From: Actinomycetes bacterium
Lineage (GTDB): Bacteria; Actinomycetota; Actinomycetes; Propionibacteriales; Propionibacteriaceae
Length of the DNA stretch: 49,240 nt
Direction: 5' to 3'
NCBI GenBank assembly: GCA_023392635.1
Contig: JAEVYS010000036.1
Span: 1 to 49,240, forward strand
This document shows positions 32,249-40,552 of this stretch, piece after piece. Each line of letters starts with the position of its first letter. Within the stretch, counting starts at the first letter, position 1. Below the pieces are notes generated by a model. That model was not told where the DNA came from and made no database searches. It saw only the letters and a list, made by a program, of their open reading frames with translations. The translations under genes and the position numbers were made by a program.

Positions 32249-32394
32249 GCCTGCTCCTTCGTCTGTGGGGTGCGCTTCGGTGCGCACACTGCCGAGGCCC
32301 ACGCTAGGCGGTTTCCCTCCCCGAAGGGCAGTGGTTGGAGCAATTCAGCCGGTCACCAGCCAGGAGGGGTGCCTCCGGCCGTCACAATGGCGGG

Positions 32395-32748
32395 GTGGAA
32401 GTGCAGCGTCGGTGGCCGTCGAATCCTCGCCTCGACCCGTTTCGCAACGCCGTGTGGCTGCTCTCCAGGGCCGGCCGGGTGGAGGGGTGCCTGATCTGCA
32501 GGGTCGTGCCGACACGCTCGTTCGCCAGCGCCTGGGCGAAGGGCGAGCTGATGTGGTACCAGGTGGTCTGGGCCGACGGCAGGCGCGAGCACCCCGGGGA
32601 GGACCACGGGCCCGGCTGGACGGTCGTGGCGGGGCTCGAGGCGGGACGGTTCGTGGGCGACGACCTGCGTGCCCTCACGTATGACGCCCAGCGTGTCCTC
32701 GGTCCGGAGCGGGACCGCCTCTGGCGGGCCTACGGTCCGGCTGCCTGA
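32395..32748 (+). CDS. Hypothetical protein
   Basis: A 117-residue soluble protein, start taken as GTG 32395, which has CACAAT 6 nt upstream. It is rich in Trp and Arg (LMWYQVVWADGRREHPGEDHGPGW). I do not recognise a family; the composition and codon use look like a real gene. Its last 19 nt overlap the convergent MFS gene. Confidence 0.55.
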   Translation: MEVQRRWPSNPRLDPFRNAVWLLSRAGRVEGCLICRVVPTRSFASAWAKGELMWYQVVWADGRREHPGEDHGPGWTVVAGLEAGRFVGDDLRALTYDAQRVLGPERDRLWRAYGPAA

Positions 32749-35201
32749 CCGGTTCCCGCTCCTGCGGCACGGTCGGGTGGCTGTGCGGACGGCCGTACCC
32801 GCCCGGGGTACAGCACGAGCGACAGCGCAGCCAGCAGGCAGACCGCCATCGTGGAGAGGTAGATGCCGCGGAAGCCGCCGTTGAGCGTGTCGGCGAAGCT
32901 GGTCTCGAGCGTGGGTGCGAGGGCGTCGATCTGAGCGAGGTAGTCGTCCCGGGCCGTGGCGAACGCCCCCGGGACGGCGTCCCTGAGCACGGTCAGCTTC
33001 CGGCGCGTCCCCGCCAGCTCCACGACCGTGGCGGCGAGTTCGTTCCGCGCCTTCACGAGCTTGCTCCTGCTGGTGAGCGCGTCCTCGAGCTTCTTCTCGA
33101 TCGTGCCGAGCCTGGCGGTCAGTGCTGCCCGCTCGGCGGACACCGCCGAGCGGTTGTCGATCAGCGCTGCCCTCTTGGCGACCAGCGCCGACCGCCCCTT
33201 GGCCGCGCCGGAGATCGCGGCCCTGAGCTCGTCGATCCGGCCGTGCAGCTCCTGTGCGGGGGGCGGCTCCGGGGTCCCCGGGGGCAGTGCCGACATGATC
33301 GCGTCGTAGGCCGCCTGCAGCTTCGCCAACGCGGTTCGCAACCCGGCGAGGTCGTGGTCGAGTCCGGCGATCCCCCTCGACATGCCCGCGATGCCGTGTG
33401 TCATGCCGGAGATCGCCTTGCTCGTCCCGGCGATGCCCGACCGCATGCCCGCGGCGGCCCTGCGCATGCCTGCGATGCCCTTGTCGATCCCCCCGACCGC
33501 CGTGACCAGTTTCGCGTGGGCCTTGTCGACGTCATGCTGCGCAGTGGTGAGGCTCGCCAGTCCGGTGTCGACGCCGTCAGTGATGTCGGCGATGACCGAC
33601 GGGGTCTGGGCGGCGAACATGCGGTCGGCGACGATCCTCGTGCGCGCGGTGATGGTGGTGGCGTCCGCCGTCTTGAGCAGCTCGACGAGGTCGTCGGGCA
33701 GGCTCCCGCCCGCGTCCATGTCGATGTCGAGAGTCGTCTTCGACGCGAGGTCGGGGAACGCGACGCCCTTGAGCTTGTCCTTCAGCTTGTCGTTCGAGGC
33801 GAGCTCGGCGAACCTCAGCTGGAGTTCGGCGGCGTAGGGCAGTGCGGGCGCGGCGACCTTCGTGGGGAGCTGGGCCACCAGCGTGTCCTGCAGGTTGGTC
33901 CCCGCCTGGGCCAGGAAGCCGACCAGGAACGCGGGGGCAAGGGTCGTGCCGATCGAGCGCACGAGGGACAGGGTGGCCAGTGCGGAGTTCGACTCCTCCG
34001 CGGGGGTGCGGTCGAGCATCATGTAGTTCAGCGGGGAGCCGATCGTGAACCCGAGGCCGAGGCCCATGAGGGCGAGGGTGGTGCAGACGCTTGCCCACGA
34101 CGGGGACGGTATCGCCCACCACACGCCGGCCGCTGCGGCGATCGCGGAGACGCCGAGGCCGAACCCCAGCACCACCTTGGGACCGAACCGGTCGGTGAGC
34201 GGGCCCGACAGCGGCGCCCCGACTCCGGAGGCGAGCCCCAGGATGATGACGAAGTAGCCGCCCTCGCCGGCGGGGATGCGCAGGGCGTTCTCCGCGAACT
34301 GCGGGACGAAGACGACCCCCATGAGGACGACGCCGGACAGCAGGGCCAGGAGGAGGGTGACGCCGATCGTGAAGTCGGTGAAGTAGCCCACGTTGAGGAC
34401 GGGATCGTCGGCCCGGCGTTCGGCGAGCAGGAGCAGGGGCAGGAGCAGGAGGAACCCCAGCAGGAACGGGTACACGTCGGTGCTCGTGATGGAGTCGGCG
34501 AAGTCGAAGAAGTCGATGTTGCGCAGGCCGTAGAGCAGCGAAAGGATCATGGTCACGAGCAGCGTGATCCCGAGCAGGTCGATCTTCGCGACGCTCCCCG
34601 CCTTGTGGTTCGGCAGGAACGCCAGCCCGGCGGCGATGATCACGACGCTGATCGGGACGTTGACGTAGAAGATGAACTGCCAGTTCGCCGTGCCGAAGAC
34701 ATCGAGGATGAGGCTGCCGGCACTGGAGCCGAAGATGTTCGCGACCCCGTACACCCCGCCCACCAGTCCGAGCGCCATGCCGCGTTTCTCCGGCGGGACC
34801 GAAGTGCCGAACTCGGCCGTCGCGATCGGGATGATGCCGCCCCCACCGACCGCCTGGATCGCCCGGGCAGCGATCAGCATGCCGAAGCTGCCCACGTCCT
34901 GGCTGAGCCCGCACAGCAGCGACCCGATCCCGAACAGGGTGATGCTGAGCAGGTAGACCGGCTTGCGGCCGTAGCGGTCGGCCAGTTTGCCCATCACCGG
35001 GATGGAGGCGGCGTACGCGAGGGTGTAGATGGTCAGCATCCAGATGCCGGTCTGGTCGCCGACCCCGAGGTCGTTCTGGATGATCGTGCGGGCGGGTGTC
35101 ACGATGCCGGTGTCGATGGCGCCCATGAAGATGCCCAGGAGGTACACGGCCAGGAGCGCGCCGAACCGGCGCGGAGCAGCGGGGAGCGTGACGGCACTCA
35201 C
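32730..35201 (-). CDS. MFS exporter (DHA2-like, 14 helices) with a large extracytoplasmic coiled-coil insertion
   Basis: An 823-residue protein. Residues 1 to about 430 are a drug/proton antiporter-type permease with GAIDTGIVTPARTI in helix 1, GKLADRYGRKPVYL between helices 2 and 3, and GGGGIIPIATAEF. A single last helix (about 775-795, STMAVCLLAALSLVLYP) is separated from it by about 330 extra residues. That insertion holds a run of seven-residue repeats (GIAGMRR, AAAGMRS, GIAGTSK, AISGMTH, GIAGMSR, GIAGLDH, DLAGLRT) and Lys/Arg-rich coiled coil. By topology the insertion is outside the cell. The substrate is unknown. The GTG start gives the usual short N-terminus. It is controlled by a promoter with an internal palindrome. 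Confidence 0.85.
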   Translation of the reverse strand: MSAVTLPAAPRRFGALLAVYLLGIFMGAIDTGIVTPARTIIQNDLGVGDQTGIWMLTIYTLAYAASIPVMGKLADRYGRKPVYLLSITLFGIGSLLCGLSQDVGSFGMLIAARAIQAVGGGGIIPIATAEFGTSVPPEKRGMALGLVGGVYGVANIFGSSAGSLILDVFGTANWQFIFYVNVPISVVIIAAGLAFLPNHKAGSVAKIDLLGITLLVTMILSLLYGLRNIDFFDFADSITSTDVYPFLLGFLLLLPLLLLAERRADDPVLNVGYFTDFTIGVTLLLALLSGVVLMGVVFVPQFAENALRIPAGEGGYFVIILGLASGVGAPLSGPLTDRFGPKVVLGFGLGVSAIAAAAGVWWAIPSPSWASVCTTLALMGLGLGFTIGSPLNYMMLDRTPAEESNSALATLSLVRSIGTTLAPAFLVGFLAQAGTNLQDTLVAQLPTKVAAPALPYAAELQLRFAELASNDKLKDKLKGVAFPDLASKTTLDIDMDAGGSLPDDLVELLKTADATTITARTRIVADRMFAAQTPSVIADITDGVDTGLASLTTAQHDVDKAHAKLVTAVGGIDKGIAGMRRAAAGMRSGIAGTSKAISGMTHGIAGMSRGIAGLDHDLAGLRTALAKLQAAYDAIMSALPPGTPEPPPAQELHGRIDELRAAISGAAKGRSALVAKRAALIDNRSAVSAERAALTARLGTIEKKLEDALTSRSKLVKARNELAATVVELAGTRRKLTVLRDAVPGAFATARDDYLAQIDALAPTLETSFADTLNGGFRGIYLSTMAVCLLAALSLVLYPGRVRPSAQPPDRAAGAGTGQAAGP

Positions 35202-35231
35202 GGGAGGGTGACCACCGGACTGATTAGCACA

Positions 35232-35260
35232 TAGCTAACAGTACCGTTGACAGTAAGCAA
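35232..35260 (-). promoter_or_regulatory. Promoter of the MFS gene with candidate repressor operator
   Basis: On the minus strand TTGCTT (35260-35255) and TAGCTA (35237-35232) are 17 nt apart. The near-perfect 12-bp palindrome AACAGTACCGTT (35237-35248) lies in the spacer, where a TetR-type repressor would block polymerase. No repressor gene is adjacent. Confidence 0.5.
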
Positions 35261-35356
35261 TCGAAAGGTCGCGGCTCGTTGTGGGGAACGGACGTAACCG
35301 GGTACGGGAGGATGGGGCCGATCGGACGCCCCGAACCCCGGACGAAAGCAACCACC

Positions 35357-36175
35357 ATGGATCCTTCCGACTTCTTCTCCCTCAGCAACGGCGTGCAGGT
35401 GCCGGCCGTGGGCTTCGGCACCTGGCAGATCCCGGACGGTGCGCAGACCTATGACTCCGTGCTCGCCGCCCTGCGCGCCGGCTACCGGCACATCGACACC
35501 GCTCGCGCGTACGGCAACGAGGCCTCGGTGGGTCGCGCGATCCGGGACAGCGGGCTGGAGGCCGAAGAGGTGTTCGTGACCACCAAGCTGCCTGCGGAAG
35601 TGAAGGACGCCGACGGCGCGGCGAGCGCCTTCGAGAAGTCGATCGCCGCGCTCGGCCTCGACCGGGTCGACCTCTACCTCATCCATGCGCCGTGGCCGTG
35701 GTCGGAGCAGGGCGCCGACTACGCAGCGGGAAACGCGGAGGTGTGGCGGGTGATGGCGAGCCTCTACGACGAGGGGCGGGTCCGCTCGATCGGCGTCTCG
35801 AACTTCGTCGTGAGCGATCTGGAGAAGCTGGTCGAAGCCACGGGCGTCGTCCCGATGGCCAACCAGATCAGGTTCTTCCCCGGGCACACCCAGGACGCCG
35901 TGACGGCCTACTGCCAGGAGCGGGGGATCCTCGTCGAGGGCTACTCCCCGCTCGCCACCGGGTCGGTCCTCGACGACCCGGAGCTCGGCGAGGTCGCCGC
36001 CCGCTATGGCCGAACGGTGGCCCAGGTCTGCCTGCGGTACGTCCTGCAGAAGGACGTCCTGCCGCTCCCGAAGTCGGTCACGCCCACGCGGATCGTGGAG
36101 AACCTGGCGCTGGACTTCGAGCTGTCCGCCGACGACATGGCTGTGCTGGACGGGCTCCCGGACACCGAGGGCTGA
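35357..36175 (+). CDS. Aldo/keto reductase
   Basis: A 272-residue NADPH-dependent carbonyl reductase of the short bacterial AKR5-like group. It has VPAVGFGTWQ, the catalytic Asp and Tyr in YRHIDTARAYGNEASVG, catalytic Lys in FVTTKLP, and His in LYLIHAPWP. The cofactor loop is LPKSVTPTRIVENL. Relatives reduce 2,5-diketo-D-gluconate and other aldehydes. The start was chosen at MDPSDFFSLSNG, where the family begins. It is divergent from the MFS gene. Confidence 0.92.
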   Translation: MDPSDFFSLSNGVQVPAVGFGTWQIPDGAQTYDSVLAALRAGYRHIDTARAYGNEASVGRAIRDSGLEAEEVFVTTKLPAEVKDADGAASAFEKSIAALGLDRVDLYLIHAPWPWSEQGADYAAGNAEVWRVMASLYDEGRVRSIGVSNFVVSDLEKLVEATGVVPMANQIRFFPGHTQDAVTAYCQERGILVEGYSPLATGSVLDDPELGEVAARYGRTVAQVCLRYVLQKDVLPLPKSVTPTRIVENLALDFELSADDMAVLDGLPDTEG

Positions 36176-36202
36176 CCAGCGGCCCGCCCCCGGTGTGACC
36201 CG

Positions 36203-36664
36203 TCAGGCCCGTCGCACCTCCGGGTCGGTGCGGTCGCCGGCCACCCCGTCTTCGCGAGCGACGACCCGCTCACCGGGTGGGGTCGGCCGGTCCTCGGCGA
36301 CGACGTCGCCCGCGCGGCGCGCCGTGCCGTCGGCGACCCCGGGATCCAGGTGGGACGCGTTCGCCAGGTGTGACTCGGCGGCCTGGCGTGCGCGCTCGGC
36401 CTCCTCGCTGCGTTCCCGGGCCTCACGTTCGAGGCGCTCGGCCTCCATCCGGGCGCGCAGGGCGTCGGCCTGTTGCTGCGCGGCGGCGGCTGCCTGCTCC
36501 TTCGCGTGGAGCTCCGCCTCCTGGCCGCGGGTGCGCAACTCCTCGGCCTTCGCCCGTCGCTGGGCCAGCATGCGATCGCGGCTGCGCCGGTTGACCAGGA
36601 TGGCGGCGACCACGATCACGGCGACGACCACCACTGCCACGACGATCCACATCCACATGTCCAT
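36203..36664 (-). CDS. Membrane-anchored coiled-coil protein
   Basis: A 153-residue protein with one N-terminal helix (WIVVAVVVVAVIVVAAILV) followed by an Arg/Glu/Ala-rich coiled coil to about residue 100 and a polar tail. No family recognised. AAGGAGGAG precedes the ATG at 36664. Confidence 0.65.
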   Translation of the reverse strand: MDMWMWIVVAVVVVAVIVVAAILVNRRSRDRMLAQRRAKAEELRTRGQEAELHAKEQAAAAAQQQADALRARMEAERLEREARERSEEAERARQAAESHLANASHLDPGVADGTARRAGDVVAEDRPTPPGERVVAREDGVAGDRTDPEVRRA

Positions 36665-36726
36665 GTCTGCTCCTCCTTCGATCGCGAACCTGCGGTCCCT
36701 GCAGAAGTACCCGTTCCCCGGTGACC

Positions 36727-36732
36727 TAACGT
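36727..36732 (+). promoter_or_regulatory. Candidate -10 element of the 72-residue ORF
   Basis: TAACGT ends 6 nt before the GTG at 36739. Confidence 0.4.
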
Positions 36733-36738
36733 GAGGGG

Positions 36739-36957
36739 GTGAACGAGCGCGCGTTGGACGCCCTGCTCCGCTGGGAGGCCTCCGGGGCGACCTGGCTGCT
36801 CCTGTCCCTGGCGGACGGGGTCGCCGAGGTGGACCTGGTCAGCTGCGACGGGGGTCAGGTGATGGGGCGGCTGGCGTCGTCCGAGGCGGACTTCCTGGCG
36901 TACGTGCGGGAGGCCGCGGATCCAGGGGGTAGGCCGCCCGCACCCGGAGCGCCCTGA
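36739..36957 (+). CDS. Small conserved-looking protein
   Basis: A 72-residue protein (GTG start) with RWEASGATWLLLSLADG, VDLVSCDGGQVMGRL and SEADFLAYVREA. This resembles short actinobacterial proteins of unknown function that I recognise only by pattern. Its last 119 nt overlap the convergent toroid gene at 36839-37849. The conserved-looking part lies before and into the overlap, while the Pro-rich end does not look conserved. Confidence 0.55.
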   Translation: MNERALDALLRWEASGATWLLLSLADGVAEVDLVSCDGGQVMGRLASSEADFLAYVREAADPGGRPPAPGAP

Positions 36958-37849
36958 GAGTGGTCCACGGATGGGCGGTGCCCGCCCGCGGCACCGGGAG
37001 GTGGGTCTCGCCGGGGTAGCCGCGGTGGACCGGCCAACGCCCGTCGGCCATGCGTCGCCCGTCCAGCAGCGCGAGCGCGTCGTCCATGCGGTCGTCGTAC
37101 GGAACCCCGGCATCCCGAAGGGCGTCCAGCGCGCGCAGGACGTCGTAGTGCCAGCGGGCGGGGTGGTGCAGCCGGGTGAAGTCCTCCCGGATGACCTCGC
37201 CGGTGCGGTGGCTGCGGTACAGCCGGTGGGCGAGCAGCACCTCCGCGGCACCGGCGCGAGCGGCGTCGAGGTCGTCGCGGCGGTAGTCGTGGCCCGCCCT
37301 CCGGTAGGACGTGATTCCCTCGAGCACGCACACCGTGGTGTTCAGCGCAGGATGGCTGACGCCGGTCCGGTTCCGTTCGCAATTGAAGCCGCCGCCGGGC
37401 ATCTGGTCGGCGAGCAGGAAGTCCACCAGCGGACGCAACTGCTCCCCGGCGGCTCCGAACCAGGCGGCGTAGTTGAGCGCCATCCCCACCACGCAGGTGT
37501 CACCGGCGGCGGTCGAGCGTGGCATTCCCGCGCCACCACCGAACTCCCGGTCGAGGACCAGTTGCACCGTCTGGACGGCGGCCGGCGTCTGGCGGGGACA
37601 TCCCAGCTCGCGCAACTCCAGGAGGGTGTAGTGGCTCGACGTCCACTTCGGCTGGTAGAAGCCGCGACCCCAGTGGCCGGAGGGGCCGCGGGCAGCCAGC
37701 AGCACGGCGCCGTCGCCCTCGGTCGCGATCCTCGCCTGCAGCCGGAGGTCGTCGATGCCGACGAGGTCGCGGGTCGCCTGGTACCGCACGGCGACATCGC
37801 CGGCGAGCAGCCAGGCCAGCACGGCGTCGGAGACCTGCGCACCGCTCAC
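36839..37849 (-). CDS. Alpha/alpha-toroid protein, squalene-cyclase/prenyltransferase-like (paralogue 2)
   Basis: A 336-residue relative of the protein at 30871-31845. Shared blocks are the N-terminal VLAWLLAGDVAVRYQATRDLVG, GGGFNCERNRTGVSHPALNTT, CVLEGITSYRRAG and LHHPARWHYDVLRALDAL. The two copies are clearly diverged. The last 30 or so residues are a Pro/Arg-rich tail beyond the usual family end (TLRALRVRAAY), reading through the convergent small ORF. The GTG at 37849 is preferred because GACAAT lies 6 nt upstream; a GTG at 37864 is the alternative. It ends an alpha-glucan gene block but is probably separately transcribed. Confidence 0.75.
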   Translation of the reverse strand: MSGAQVSDAVLAWLLAGDVAVRYQATRDLVGIDDLRLQARIATEGDGAVLLAARGPSGHWGRGFYQPKWTSSHYTLLELRELGCPRQTPAAVQTVQLVLDREFGGGAGMPRSTAAGDTCVVGMALNYAAWFGAAGEQLRPLVDFLLADQMPGGGFNCERNRTGVSHPALNTTVCVLEGITSYRRAGHDYRRDDLDAARAGAAEVLLAHRLYRSHRTGEVIREDFTRLHHPARWHYDVLRALDALRDAGVPYDDRMDDALALLDGRRMADGRWPVHRGYPGETHLPVPRAGTAHPWTTLRALRVRAAYPLDPRPPARTPGSPPRTTPAAPSPDPRRS

Positions 37850-37874
37850 CCCGGCATTGTCCACCCCGCAGCGG

Positions 37875-38657
37875 TCAGCTGACCCGGACTCCGGCCTCGA
37901 GGTAGAGCGTGCGCCCCTCGGCCCTCGCCGCCAGCGCGCCCATCAGGCGGCCGCGGGCGAAGGGCGCCATGCGCGCCGCCGCGGCGGCCGGCTCGAGCCA
38001 GTGGACGGCACGGATCTCCCGCAGGTCGGGCCGGAGCCGGCCGATCGCGTGGGACGCCAGCTCGCTGCCGTCGAAGATCAGTTCGACCGCGTCCTCCCAG
38101 CCGAGATAGGGCGCCAGCCAGTCGACCACCAGCAGGCGGCCGACGCTCAGGGTGTGGTTGAGCTCCTCCTCGATCTCTCGCACCAGCCCCGCGCGAGGGC
38201 TCTCGCCCGGCTCGAGGATCCCGCCGGGGAGTTCGAAGTCCGGCTTGAACGTCGTCTCGAGGATGCAGACGCGACCCTCCGCGTCGGTGAGCAGCAGGTG
38301 GCTGATCAGCCGTTTGCGTGGCGTCACCGTGTTCATCACCGCGGTGAAGCCCTCGCGTCCCCCGACCGGGTCGTCACGCAGCGCTGCGTAGCGGGCGAGG
38401 TCATGGGGGCCGTCCGGGCCGGTGGCCCCCTGTCGCGCGACGCCTTCCAGCCGGAAGCCGGCGCGGTGGAGCGCGCGTCGGCGTGGGGCGTCGTGGGCGG
38501 GCACCACCACTTCGATACGACGCACCGATCCGTCCTCGAGGAGCAGTCGCCGGGTGGTGTTCAGCAGCAGGTCGAAGCGTTCGGGTGCGTCCTCACCGCG
38601 GAAGTCGACGACGGCGACGCCGTCGACCACCGAGGCGGGCAGGGAGTCGCGGATCAC
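37875..38657 (-). CDS. Nudix hydrolase with N-terminal GNAT-like segment
   Basis: The 260-residue protein has two parts. Residues 1 to about 95 look like the C-terminal half of a RimJ/RimL-type acetyltransferase (RRIEVVVPAHDAPRRRALHRAGFRLEG). Residues about 105-235 are a Nudix domain with ISHLLLTDAEGRVCILETTFK and a Nudix box matching GX5EX7REUXEE (GILEPGESPRAGLVREIEEE). Nudix enzymes hydrolyse nucleoside diphosphates linked to another group; a sugar nucleotide would suit the neighbours, but this is inference. The GTG start overlaps the glgB stop (GTGA), making it the fourth gene of the glgE operon. Confidence 0.85.
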   Translation of the reverse strand: MIRDSLPASVVDGVAVVDFRGEDAPERFDLLLNTTRRLLLEDGSVRRIEVVVPAHDAPRRRALHRAGFRLEGVARQGATGPDGPHDLARYAALRDDPVGGREGFTAVMNTVTPRKRLISHLLLTDAEGRVCILETTFKPDFELPGGILEPGESPRAGLVREIEEELNHTLSVGRLLVVDWLAPYLGWEDAVELIFDGSELASHAIGRLRPDLREIRAVHWLEPAAAAARMAPFARGRLMGALAARAEGRTLYLEAGVRVS

Positions 38658-40552
38658 TCCTCGCCGACGTACTCGAAGAAGACCGCGCCCAGCGGTGGCA
38701 CGACGATGTTCGCACTGGCCGGCTGGCCGTTCCAGCCCTCGGCCGTTGCCTCCACCTGGCCGAGGTTGCCATGGCTGTCGGAGCCGTCGTAGATGCCGGA
38801 GTCGGAGTTGAAGATCTCCTTCCACGTGCCCGCCGCGGGCAGCCCGAGGCGGTACCGCGTCCAGGGCTCGGAGGAGAAGTTCACCGCGACCGCCACGTGC
38901 TTCCCGCTGGAGTCGTTGCGCACCCAGGAGTAGGTGTTCCCGCTGGCGTCGTCGGCGTTGAGCCAGGCGAAGCCGGCGGGGTCGGAGTCGAGTTCCCACA
39001 GGGCGGGGTGCGACCGGTACAGCTCGTTCAGGTCCTTGAACATCCGCTGCAGGCCGTGGTGCCCCCACAGGTCGCAGACCCACCACTCGAGGCTGTTGGC
39101 CTCGTTGAACTCCGAGCGCTGGCCGAACTCGCAGCCCATGAACAGCAGCTTCTTGCCCGGGAACGCCCACATGTAGGAGTAGAAGGCGCGCAGCGTGGCG
39201 AACTGGCGCCAGGTGTCCTGGGGGATCTTGTTGATCATCGAGCCCTTGCCGTGCACCACCTCGTCGTGCGAGATCGGCAGCACGAAGTTCTCCGAGTACG
39301 CGTAGACCATGGCGAAGGTCATCTCGTTGTGGTGGTACTGCCGGTGGATCGGCTCCAGCGCGAGGTAGCGCAGGGAGTCGTTCATCCAGCCCATGTTCCA
39401 CTTGAAGCCGAAGCCGAGGCCGCCGTGGTGCACCGGCTTGGTGACCCCGCCGAAGGAGGTGGACTCCTCGGCGATCATGACGACGCCCGGTACGCGCTCG
39501 TACAGGTGCTTGTTCACGTAACGCAGGAAGTCGATCGCCTCGAGGTTCTCGTTGCCGCCGTAGATGTTCGGCACCCACTCGCCGTCGTTGCGCGAGTAGT
39601 CCAGGTAGAGCATGGACGCGACCGCGTCCACCCGCAGGGCGTCGATGTGGAACTCGGTCACCCAGTACAGGGCGTTGGAGACCAGGAACGACTTCACCTC
39701 GTTGCGGCCGTAGTTGAAGATGTAGGTGCCCCAGTCCCGGTGCTCCCCCTGGCGGGGGTCCTCGTGCTCGTACAGCGCGGTGCCGTCGAAGCGTCCAAGC
39801 GCCCATTCGTCCTTGGGGAAGTGTCCCGGGACCCAGTCGAGGATCACGCCGATCCCTGCCTGGTGCAGCTTGTCGACGAGGTGCCGGAACTCGTCGGGAC
39901 GGCCGAGCCGGGACTGCGGGGCGAAGTAGTTCGTCACCTGGTAGCCCCAGGAGGGCTCGAACGGGTGCTCGGTGACCGGCATCAGCTCCACGTGGGTGTA
40001 CCCCTGCCAGGTCACGTACTCGACCAGCTCGTCGGCCAGTTCGAGGTAGGTCTTGCCCTTTCGCCACGAGCCCAGGTGGACCTCGTAGATGCTCATCGGC
40101 TCGGCATGCGGCTCGCTCTGGGCGCGCTTGGTCATCCAGGCGTCGTCGGCCCAGGCGTACTGGCTGGTGTAGACGATCGAGGAGTTCGCGGGGGCCTGCT
40201 CGGCGAAGAAGGCGATCGGGTCGACCTTCTCCCGCCAGACGCCGTCGGCACAGAGGATGTTGTACTTGTAGAGGGCGCCCGTGCCGACGCCCTCGACGAA
40301 CAGCGACCAGATGCCCGACCCGGGGATCAGGTGCATGGCGTCGCCGGTCCACCAGTTGAAGTCGGCGTTCAGCCGGACGTCGCGGGCGTTGGGCGCCCAC
40401 ACCGCGAAGCGCGTGCCCTTGACCTCACCGCGCTCGTCGTCGAACACCGTCACCTCATGGGCGCCGAGCCGCCGCCAGCACTCGGTGTCGCCCCCGTTGT
40501 GGAATCCCTCGAGGTCCCATCCGGTGAGCCCGCCTGCCAGGTCGTGTGCCAT
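38654..40552 (-). CDS. glgB: 1,4-alpha-glucan branching enzyme
   Basis: GH13 enzyme that introduces alpha-1,6 branches. The 632-residue protein lacks the extra N-terminal module of E. coli GlgB and starts in the carbohydrate-binding domain (GTRFAVWAPNARDVRL). The catalytic nucleophile is Asp309 (IDALRVDAVASM) and the acid is Glu362 (VVMIAEESTSFGG), 53 residues apart as in E. coli; PISHDEVVHGKGSM holds the third carboxylate. The ATG at 40552 shares a base with the mak stop (TGATG) and has AAGGAG upstream. In the GlgE pathway it branches the linear maltosyl chains. Confidence 0.96.
   Translation of the reverse strand: MAHDLAGGLTGWDLEGFHNGGDTECWRRLGAHEVTVFDDERGEVKGTRFAVWAPNARDVRLNADFNWWTGDAMHLIPGSGIWSLFVEGVGTGALYKYNILCADGVWREKVDPIAFFAEQAPANSSIVYTSQYAWADDAWMTKRAQSEPHAEPMSIYEVHLGSWRKGKTYLELADELVEYVTWQGYTHVELMPVTEHPFEPSWGYQVTNYFAPQSRLGRPDEFRHLVDKLHQAGIGVILDWVPGHFPKDEWALGRFDGTALYEHEDPRQGEHRDWGTYIFNYGRNEVKSFLVSNALYWVTEFHIDALRVDAVASMLYLDYSRNDGEWVPNIYGGNENLEAIDFLRYVNKHLYERVPGVVMIAEESTSFGGVTKPVHHGGLGFGFKWNMGWMNDSLRYLALEPIHRQYHHNEMTFAMVYAYSENFVLPISHDEVVHGKGSMINKIPQDTWRQFATLRAFYSYMWAFPGKKLLFMGCEFGQRSEFNEANSLEWWVCDLWGHHGLQRMFKDLNELYRSHPALWELDSDPAGFAWLNADDASGNTYSWVRNDSSGKHVAVAVNFSSEPWTRYRLGLPAAGTWKEIFNSDSGIYDGSDSHGNLGQVEATAEGWNGQPASANIVVPPLGAVFFEYVGEE

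Noticed and set aside
33243..35234. 663-codon plus-strand frame opposite the MFS gene
   Set aside because: Asp/Glu/Arg/Gly-rich translation antisense to a clear transporter, with no recognisable domain.
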